Shown here: in pieces, positions 58,669 to 64,000 of the stretch
Layout: each line of letters starts with the position of its first letter
Numbering within the stretch: the first letter of the stretch is position 1
DNA from: Mayfieldus sp963781495
GTDB taxonomy: Bacteria; Actinomycetota; Thermoleophilia; Solirubrobacterales; 70-9
Direction of reading: 5' to 3'
DNA length: 64,000 nt
Assembly (NCBI GenBank): GCA_963781495.1
Contig: CAWAFX010000002.1
Location: 248,001-312,000, forward strand
Position numbers and translations under genes: made by a program
The notes under the pieces: model-generated
Told to the model about the DNA's origin: nothing
Databases searched by the model: none
The model's input: only the letters and a program-made list of their open reading frames with translations

Positions 58669-59080
58669 CGAACTGGGTCAGGGTGAACATCGCCACCTCG
58701 CGCTCCTCGCGGTGGATGTCGACCGACCAGACCTGGGTGCGCCGGCCGCGGTGCTTGGGCGTCGCGGTCGCCAGCAGCTCGTCGCCGACCCGGGCGGCGG
58801 CGAAGACGTTCAGCTTCAGCTCCAGGGTCGTGAAGTCATGTCCAGGCGGCATGTTTCTCCACGTGCCCCAGGCGGCGACGGTGTCGGCGAATGCCGCCCA
58901 GACGCCGCCGTGCACATAGCCGCCCGGGTGCAGGTGGCGCCGGTCGACGAGCAGCCGCCCGCGCGAACGCTGCTCGGATATCTCCAGCGGCTCGATGCCG
59001 AGGTCGCCGGGGAAGGTGCCGACGAGCCGCTCGCGGACCATCTCGACACTGACCTCCGGGTTGCCGGATGCGTCGCTCAT
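58652..59080 (-). CDS. PaaI-family hotdog thioesterase
   Basis: A 142-residue acyl-CoA thioesterase. It shows LVDRRHLHPGGYVHGGVWAA, the family helix FADTVAAWGTWRNMPPGHDF and TTLELKLNVFAAARVGDELL. ATG 59080 overlaps the crotonase stop (ATGA) and is therefore preferred; the open frame upstream is a shadow of the crotonase gene. It probably hydrolyses an aromatic or fatty acyl-CoA produced by its neighbours. Confidence 0.88.
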   Translation of the reverse strand: MSDASGNPEVSVEMVRERLVGTFPGDLGIEPLEISEQRSRGRLLVDRRHLHPGGYVHGGVWAAFADTVAAWGTWRNMPPGHDFTTLELKLNVFAAARVGDELLATATPKHRGRRTQVWSVDIHREEREVAMFTLTQFVIGPG

Positions 59081-59994
59081 CGGCCGCTCACCCCGTAGCC
59101 CTCCATCCCGAAGTCGCCGAACGGCTCGTCGCGCTCGCGTACCGCCTCCTTGAAGCCGGACTCGGCCGCGCGGCGCACGAACCCGTGCCCCTCCTCGGTG
59201 TGGCGGGTGATTCCGTCGAAGAAGGTCCCCAGCAGCTGGGTGGCTCGAAGCCCCTGCGCCTCCAGCACCTGATTGGTGAGCAGCTTCATCATCACCAGCT
59301 GGTTGAGCGGCAGCCGCGCGACCCGCTCCAGCAGCTGCTCGAAGCGCTCGTCGAGCCGCCCCGGCGCGACCGCCTCGGTCGCCAGCCCCCACTCCGCCGC
59401 CTCGGCGCCGGTCAGCGAGTCGCCGGTCAGAAGCAGCCGCTTGGCGCGCATGACGCCGATCCGGTGCGCCCACATCGCGGTCGTCGGCGAGCCCCAGACG
59501 CGGGCCGGCGGATAGCCGATCTTGGCGTCCTCGGCGACGACCAGCAGGTCGGAGCAGAGCGCCATGTCGGTGCCGCCGGCGACGCAATAGCCGTGGACCT
59601 TGCAGATCACCGGCTTCTCGGACTCGAACAGGCTCATGAAGCCGCGCACGTTGCGGCGCATCATCTGGAAGTCGACGACCGGGTCCCAGTTGGTCTCGGG
59701 GGCGTGGTTGCGGGCGATCACCGCCGGGTCCAGGGGCGAGCCCTCGGGGGCGGCGTCGCCGGCCTCGCTCCACGATTCGGCCGAGGCGGCGAGGTCGTAG
59801 CCGCCGCAGAAGCCGGTTCCGTTGCCGGCCAGGGCGATCACGTGGATCGCCGGGTCGAGGTTGGCGCGCTCGGTGCAGGCGGCGATCTCGGTCGGCATCT
59901 CGAGCGTGATCCCGTTGCCGTGCTCGGGGCGGTCGAGGGTGATGCGCGCGACGCGTCCCTCGGTCTCATAGCTGATCGTCTTGAGCTCTTCCAC
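59077..59994 (-). CDS. Enoyl-CoA hydratase/isomerase family protein
   Basis: A 305-residue crotonase-fold enzyme. VARITLDRPEHGNGITLEMP, VIALAGNGTGFCGGYDLAAS (first oxyanion-hole strand) and KVHGYCVAGGTDMALCSDLL are typical. The residue equivalent to the second catalytic glutamate falls in IGYPPARVWGSPTTAMWAHR, where it is not obvious, so hydratase activity is uncertain. It starts at GTG 59994 with a good Shine-Dalgarno AAGGAAGG. It is coupled to the thioesterase. Confidence 0.88.
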   Translation of the reverse strand: MEELKTISYETEGRVARITLDRPEHGNGITLEMPTEIAACTERANLDPAIHVIALAGNGTGFCGGYDLAASAESWSEAGDAAPEGSPLDPAVIARNHAPETNWDPVVDFQMMRRNVRGFMSLFESEKPVICKVHGYCVAGGTDMALCSDLLVVAEDAKIGYPPARVWGSPTTAMWAHRIGVMRAKRLLLTGDSLTGAEAAEWGLATEAVAPGRLDERFEQLLERVARLPLNQLVMMKLLTNQVLEAQGLRATQLLGTFFDGITRHTEEGHGFVRRAAESGFKEAVRERDEPFGDFGMEGYGVSGR

Positions 59995-60083
59995 GGCCTT
60001 CCTTCCTTGCCTGGGCTCTCTGGGGCCGCTGACGCTAGCTGCCGGGCGGGCGGGGACGGGTCGCGGGTAGTCTCGCCGGTGCG

Positions 60084-61838
60084 ATGGAGGCAGCGACCAC
60101 GACCCAAAGGCCGGCCGCGGGGGAAGAGGTCTCCTCGTTTGCCAAGTCGCTTTTCCTGGGCGAGATCCACGAGGAGATGGTCTTCCCCTTCCCGAAGCCG
60201 GAGGCGGACGAGCAGGACCGGATCCGGGCGCTCAACGCCTCGCTGCGCGAGCTCGCCGAGGACATCGACCCGGCCGAGATCGAGGAGAAGCGCTGGCTCG
60301 GCGACGACCTCGTGCGCCAGCTGGGTGAGCGCGGGCTCTGCGGCCTCTACGTGCCGGAGGAGTACGGCGGCCAGGGGCTGAGCCAGACCGGCTACTGCCG
60401 GGTCTTCGAGACCTTCGCCCAGATCGACGGGACCCTCTCGGTGGTGATGGGAGTCCACCAGTCGATCGGGATGAAGGGGATCGTGATCTTCGGCTCCGAC
60501 GAGCAGAAGGAGCGCTTCCTTCCCGACCTCGCGGCAGGCCGCAAGCTCGCCGGCTTCGCCCTGACCGAGCCCGAGGCGGGCTCCGACGCCTACCACCTGC
60601 AGTCGCGGGCGGTCGAGCAGGCGGACGGCTCCTGGGTGCTGAACGGCGAGAAGCGCTACATCGGCAACGGCGGCAAGGGCGACGTCTTCGTCACCTTCGC
60701 CCGGGCCGAAGTCGGCGGCTCCGACCGCCACATCGCGCTGATCCTCGAAAAGGGCATGCACGGCTTCGAGGTCGGCGAGCGCTACGACACGATGGGCCTG
60801 CGCGGCAACGACCTCCGCCGCCTCTACTTCAACGACGTCAAGGTCCCGGCCTCCAACGTGCTCGGCGAGCCGGGTGATGGCTTTCACATCGCCATGCACG
60901 TGCTCAACAACGGGCGCCTCAGCCTCGGCACCGGCTCGGTCGGCGCCACCAAGGGGCTCCTGGACCGGGTGATCGAGCACACCACGCAGCGGCGCCAGTT
61001 CGGCCGTCCGCTGGCCGACTTCGAGCTGGTCCAGGACAAGATCGCCTGGATGGTCTCCTACCTGTTCGGGCTCGAGTCGATGGCCTACCTGACCTGCGGC
61101 ATGGTCGACGCAGGCGTCCCCGACTACTCGCTCGAGTCGGCGATCTGCAAGGTCTCGGGGACCGAGTTCCTCTGGTATGCGGCCAACCGAGCGATGCAGC
61201 TGAAGGGCGGCGCCGGCTACATGCGCGACGAGCCCTACGAGAAGATCCTCCGCGACATCCGCATCTTCCCGATCTTCGAGGGCGCCAACGACGTCCTGCG
61301 CGCCTTCATCGCCCTGACCGGGGTCAAGCCGCTCGGCGAGCAGCTGTCCGGCCTCGGGGAGCTCGAGCTCGGCGACCCGCTCGGCTCGCTGGGGGTGGTG
61401 GTCGACTACGTAAGCGGCCGCATCCAGCGCGAGGTCAGGCCCGACCGGATCAGCCGCGCCCACCCGGAGATCTCCAAGCAGGCAGACGCGGTCGCCGACC
61501 AGGTCAAGCGGCTGCGCGACGTCAGCGAGGGGCTGCTGCGCGAGCATCGCAAGGAGATCGTCGAGCGCCAGTTTCAGCAGAAGCGCCTCTCCGACGCGGT
61601 CTCGGACGTCTTCGCCCAGGTGGCGCTGCTCTCCCGGGTCACCTCGATCCTCACCGACCAGGGCGCCGAGGTCTCCGGGCAGGAGATCTACATCGCCGAC
61701 ACCTTCTGCACCCGCGCCGCCGGGCGGGTCAAGTCGGCTCTGGACCAGGTCGAGGACAACGACGACGAGCGCATGGTCGCGATCGCCAAGCTGGCGCTCA
61801 AGCGCGGTTCCTATGGCTGGGCCCTCTTCGAGGATTGA
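60084..61838 (+). CDS. Acyl-CoA dehydrogenase (VLCAD/ACAD9-like)
   Basis: A 584-residue FAD-dependent dehydrogenase for the first beta-oxidation step. It has RGLCGLYVPEEYGGQGLSQT, GFALTEPEAGSDAYHLQSRA, YIGNGGKGDVFVTFARAE, RRQFGRPLADFELVQDKIAW and IFEGANDVLRAFIALTG, in which the Glu is the probable catalytic base. A C-terminal extension of about 150 residues places it with the very-long-chain type. The start ATG 60084 is divergent from the crotonase gene by 89 bp. Confidence 0.94.
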   Translation: MEAATTTQRPAAGEEVSSFAKSLFLGEIHEEMVFPFPKPEADEQDRIRALNASLRELAEDIDPAEIEEKRWLGDDLVRQLGERGLCGLYVPEEYGGQGLSQTGYCRVFETFAQIDGTLSVVMGVHQSIGMKGIVIFGSDEQKERFLPDLAAGRKLAGFALTEPEAGSDAYHLQSRAVEQADGSWVLNGEKRYIGNGGKGDVFVTFARAEVGGSDRHIALILEKGMHGFEVGERYDTMGLRGNDLRRLYFNDVKVPASNVLGEPGDGFHIAMHVLNNGRLSLGTGSVGATKGLLDRVIEHTTQRRQFGRPLADFELVQDKIAWMVSYLFGLESMAYLTCGMVDAGVPDYSLESAICKVSGTEFLWYAANRAMQLKGGAGYMRDEPYEKILRDIRIFPIFEGANDVLRAFIALTGVKPLGEQLSGLGELELGDPLGSLGVVVDYVSGRIQREVRPDRISRAHPEISKQADAVADQVKRLRDVSEGLLREHRKEIVERQFQQKRLSDAVSDVFAQVALLSRVTSILTDQGAEVSGQEIYIADTFCTRAAGRVKSALDQVEDNDDERMVAIAKLALKRGSYGWALFED

Positions 61839-62229
61839 GCTTCCGGTCGTCCTCTACGACGCTGACTGCGGCTTCTGCCGCTGGTCGCTGGCGAAGATCC
61901 TGGCCTGGGACCGCGGCGGCCGCCTGCGGCCGCTGGCGATCGGCTCGGACGAGGGCGCACGGCTGCTCTCCGATCTCGATCCGGAGCGCCGGCTGGCGTC
62001 GTGGCACTTCGTCGACCGCGACGGGAAGCGGACTTCCGCCGGCGCAGCGGCGGCGCCGCTGCTGCGCGAGCTCCCGTGCGGCCGGCGGCTCGCCGCCGCG
62101 GTCGAGCGCTTCCCGCGCCTGACCGAGCGCGCCTACGCCTGGGTGACCCGCAACCGCGCCCGGCTCGGCAGGGCGGTCCCCGGCGGCGCCAGGACCCGGG
62201 CCGAGCGCAGGATCCGGCAGCGGCTCTGA
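61813..62229 (+). CDS. DUF393 thiol-disulfide oxidoreductase-like protein
   Basis: A 138-residue protein of the DCC/DUF393 family. The diagnostic motif is VVLYDADCGFCRWSLAKIL near residue 12, followed by RLRPLAIGSDEGARLLSDLD and SWHFVDRDGKRTSAGAAAA. ATG 61813 lies inside the end of the acyl-CoA dehydrogenase gene (26 bp overlap), so expression is coupled. The precise redox partner is unknown. Confidence 0.88.
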   Translation: MAGPSSRIELPVVLYDADCGFCRWSLAKILAWDRGGRLRPLAIGSDEGARLLSDLDPERRLASWHFVDRDGKRTSAGAAAAPLLRELPCGRRLAAAVERFPRLTERAYAWVTRNRARLGRAVPGGARTRAERRIRQRL

Positions 62230-62242
62230 GGCCGCACCATCC

Positions 62243-62761
62243 TCAACAGCTGTCCGCCGAGGGGCCTCCGGGGTCGAGCCGGGAGAGAAGCCGGGCAAGC
62301 TGCTCCAGCTCGGCGTCGTCGAAGCGGTCGCTGAACAGGCTCCGTACGTCGTCGAGGTGAGATTCGCGGGCCGCCACCAGCTTCGCCTCGCCGTCCCTGG
62401 TCAGGGCGGCATAGACCACCCTCGCGTCCGTCTTGCAGCTCTGCCTCTCGACCAGTCCCTGGCTCTCGAGCCCGGACAGAAGCCGGGTGATGCCGCCCTG
62501 GGTGATGACCAGCCGCTGCGCGAGGTCGACCCGGCGCAGGCGCCCCTCGTCGGCGTTGCGCAGTTGCAGCAGCACCTCGAACTCGTTCAGGTTCAGGCCA
62601 TGGTGTTCGCGCAGGGTGGCGTCCATGCGGCGGGTCAGTCCGGCGTGGCCGCGCAGCAGCCTCACCCAGGCCTCGGGCGGCCGCTCGGCGAAGGGCCTAC
62701 CGGGCTGCCCGGAGGGCTTGCTTGCGGCCGGGGTCGATCTGGATGCGGTGCGGGGGCTCAA
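62243..62761 (-). CDS. MarR-family transcriptional regulator
   Basis: A 172-residue winged-helix regulator. It contains NLNEFEVLLQLRNADEGRLR, RVDLAQRLVITQGGITRLLS (recognition helix), GLVERQSCKTDARVVYAALT and the C-terminal dimerisation helices. The likely start is TTG 62761, with a disordered N-terminal 25 residues. It could control the neighbouring fatty-acid genes in response to an acyl or aromatic ligand. A Cys follows the recognition helix (RQSCKTDAR). Confidence 0.9.
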   Translation of the reverse strand: MSPRTASRSTPAASKPSGQPGRPFAERPPEAWVRLLRGHAGLTRRMDATLREHHGLNLNEFEVLLQLRNADEGRLRRVDLAQRLVITQGGITRLLSGLESQGLVERQSCKTDARVVYAALTRDGEAKLVAARESHLDDVRSLFSDRFDDAELEQLARLLSRLDPGGPSADSC

Positions 62762-62818
62762 ACGGCGTTCCTTTACCCCTCAAGTGTAGGCGCCCGGCCG
62801 CCGGGTTTCGAGGGCCGC

Positions 62819-62968
62819 CTAGGCCGGGGCGAGCTCGGCGACCCGCAGCAGGACGAAGCCGTAGCCGCATTCGCAGCCGAGCCCGTCGAGCTCGTCGAGC
62901 GAGTCGACGACGACCTCGCGCAGCTCGGCGCAGTCCTCGTCGGAGCAGAGAAGGGTCACCTGCAGCAT
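62819..62968 (-). CDS. Small cysteine-containing protein (49 aa)
   Basis: A short open frame starting ATG 62968 and ending TAG 62819. The protein is MLQVTLLCSDEDCAELREVV, then DSLDELDGLGCECGYGFVLL, then RVAELAPA. Four cysteines (C-x4-C and C-x-C) are arranged like a minimal metal-binding or zinc-ribbon fold. It is acidic, with third-position GC bias like neighbouring genes. It lies 42 bp downstream of the thiolase stop on the same strand, so it could share its transcript. No named family. Confidence 0.6.
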   Translation of the reverse strand: MLQVTLLCSDEDCAELREVVVDSLDELDGLGCECGYGFVLLRVAELAPA

Positions 62969-63010
62969 GCGCCCAGGGTGGCGCAACTCAGCGGACGTCG
63001 AAGACGGCCG

Positions 63011-64000
63011 CTAGTTGAGCCGCTCGACGATCATCGCCTCGCCCTGGCCGCCGGCGACGCACATCGTCTCCAGGCCGACCTCGTGATCGTCGGTCTCCAT
63101 CGCGTTGAGCAACGTTCCCATGATCCGCGCCCCGGTCATCCCAAAGGGGTGCCCAAGGGCGATCGCGCCGCCGTGAGTGTTGAGCTTGGAGAGCGGGATG
63201 TCGCACTCGTCCATGATCGGAATCACCTGGGCCGCGAACGCCTCGTTGAGTTCGACGGTACCGATCTGGTCGATCGTCATCCCGGCCCGGTCGAGCACGG
63301 TCTTGATCGCCCCGATCGGGGCCACGCCCATGTACTCGGGCTCGTTGCCATGGGTGGCGGCGGTGACGATCTTCGCCCGCGGCTTCAGACCCAGCTCCTT
63401 GGCCCTCTCCTCGGACATCACCAGCACGGCCGCGGCACCGTCGTTGAGCGGGCAGGAGTTGCCGGCGGTCACCCCGCCCCCGCCCTCGAAGGCCTCGTCG
63501 AGCTGCGAGAGCTTCTCCAGCGTCGAGCTGGGGCGCGGTCCGTCGTCCTTTGCGACCTCGGTGCCGTCGGGCAGGGTCACCGGGACGATCTCGCGGTCGA
63601 AGAAGCCGTCCTCCTGGCTCTGCACGGCGAGCTCCTGCGAGCGCTGGGCGTACTTGTCCATGTCCGCGCGGCTGACCTCGTAGCGCTTGGCGACGTTCAC
63701 GGCCGTCAGCCCCATGTCGATGTAGGCGTTCGGCTGGCCGTCGTTGCCGAGCAGGTTCTCGTTGCGATCGTCGGCGCCGGCCGGCTCGGTGCGCTCGTTG
63801 TAGCGGCTCACCCACTCCACGCCGGCGGCGATGTAGGTGTCGCCCTCGCCGGCTCGGATCGCGTTGGCGGCGTGACGGATCGAGTCCAGGCTGGAGGCGC
63901 AGTAACGGGACATCGTGACCCCGTTGACCTCGATCGGCAGCTTCTTCGAGAGCAGGACGATGATCCGGCCGATGTTGAAGGCCTGCAGCCCCTGCGGCAT
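63011..64000 (-). CDS. Acetyl-CoA C-acetyltransferase (thiolase), N-terminus outside window
   Basis: The C-terminal 329 residues of a degradative or biosynthetic thiolase, which condenses or cleaves acyl-CoA thioesters. The acylated Cys is in VTMSRYCASSLDSIRHAANA. The catalytic His is in THGGAIALGHPFGMTGARIM, and the second Cys in METMCVAGGQGEAMI-type context (LETMCVAGGQGEAMIVERLN). The usual length is about 390-400, so roughly 60 residues lie beyond position 64000; the ATG at 64000 is internal. It completes the acyl-CoA degradation group. Confidence 0.93.
   Translation of the reverse strand: MPQGLQAFNIGRIIVLLSKKLPIEVNGVTMSRYCASSLDSIRHAANAIRAGEGDTYIAAGVEWVSRYNERTEPAGADDRNENLLGNDGQPNAYIDMGLTAVNVAKRYEVSRADMDKYAQRSQELAVQSQEDGFFDREIVPVTLPDGTEVAKDDGPRPSSTLEKLSQLDEAFEGGGGVTAGNSCPLNDGAAAVLVMSEERAKELGLKPRAKIVTAATHGNEPEYMGVAPIGAIKTVLDRAGMTIDQIGTVELNEAFAAQVIPIMDECDIPLSKLNTHGGAIALGHPFGMTGARIMGTLLNAMETDDHEVGLETMCVAGGQGEAMIVERLN

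Noticed and set aside
1..64000. tRNA, rRNA, CRISPR arrays, prophage, integrase or transposase genes
   Set aside because: No T-loop/anticodon pattern, repeat-spacer array or recognisable mobile-element protein was found on either strand by reading.

Overview
The window is about 64 kb of very GC-rich, gene-dense DNA from an actinobacterium. The gene content fits the class Thermoleophilia (Solirubrobacterales or relatives) best. Supporting features are mycobacterial-type families (a DipZ-like CcdA-thioredoxin protein, an Rv1264-like class III cyclase, an Rv3679/Rv3680-like ATPase pair, an Rv3030-Rv3032-like glucan cluster), two LLM-type F420-dependent oxidoreductases, ergothioneine genes, a full type IV pilus locus, and two small secreted proteins of a type I associate with Solirubrobacterales. 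The taxonomic call is inference. I saw no tRNA, rRNA, CRISPR array, phage or insertion sequence.

Layout. 1-5.7 kb: MeaB GTPase (cut by the window edge), a hexapeptide acyltransferase, then a methyltransferase / GH57 branching enzyme / GT4 glycosyltransferase operon resembling the mycobacterial methylglucose lipopolysaccharide locus, and a second methyltransferase. 5.7-13.4 kb: DipZ-like redox protein, lipoprotein, a LysR / adenylate cyclase / cation-proton antiporter operon, a GNAT and a gamma-glutamyltransferase. 13.4-18.2 kb: FtsZ and ParA with long disordered N-termini, beside two Get3/ArsA-like ATPases. 18.2-20.6 kb: an uncharacterised acidic protein and an HxlR regulator with a clear promoter and operator. 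20.6-37.7 kb: the type IV pilus locus on the minus strand (pilT2, pilX-like, pilB, pilT, pilC, pilA, two pseudopilins, pilD, then pilM-N-O-P), interrupted by one plus-strand GT-C-like membrane protein. 37.8-45.4 kb: surface protein, GNAT, membrane protein, primary sigma factor, YihY, GlpX and an F420 oxidoreductase. 45.4-48.7 kb: egtD, egtB and an SDR gene, with three copies of a structured intergenic element. 48.7-58.7 kb: a prepilin-like fusion protein, LapA-like and surface proteins, the three-gene pnt operon, an F420 oxidoreductase, and a secreted RTX protein divergent from a CtpE-like P-type ATPase. 58.7-64 kb: a fatty-acid/acyl-CoA degradation group (thioesterase, crotonase, acyl-CoA dehydrogenase, MarR, thiolase cut by the window edge).

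At least seven genes between about 8 and 37.7 kb are broken by single-base indels, several in short homopolymers. The pilN-pilO segment has several within 1 kb. The two halves of each gene are otherwise intact, so consensus sequence errors are the simplest explanation, although decay of the pilus locus cannot be excluded. The region from 37.8 kb onward shows no such breaks.

The most interesting signals are the structured repeat family around egtBD with a divergent copy in the egtB leader, the methylglucose-polysaccharide-like cluster, the ParA-FtsZ pair with Pro/Glu-rich N-terminal tails, the cyclase-antiporter operon, the prepilin-anchored DDWE-domain protein, and the calcium-themed RTX / P-type ATPase pair.
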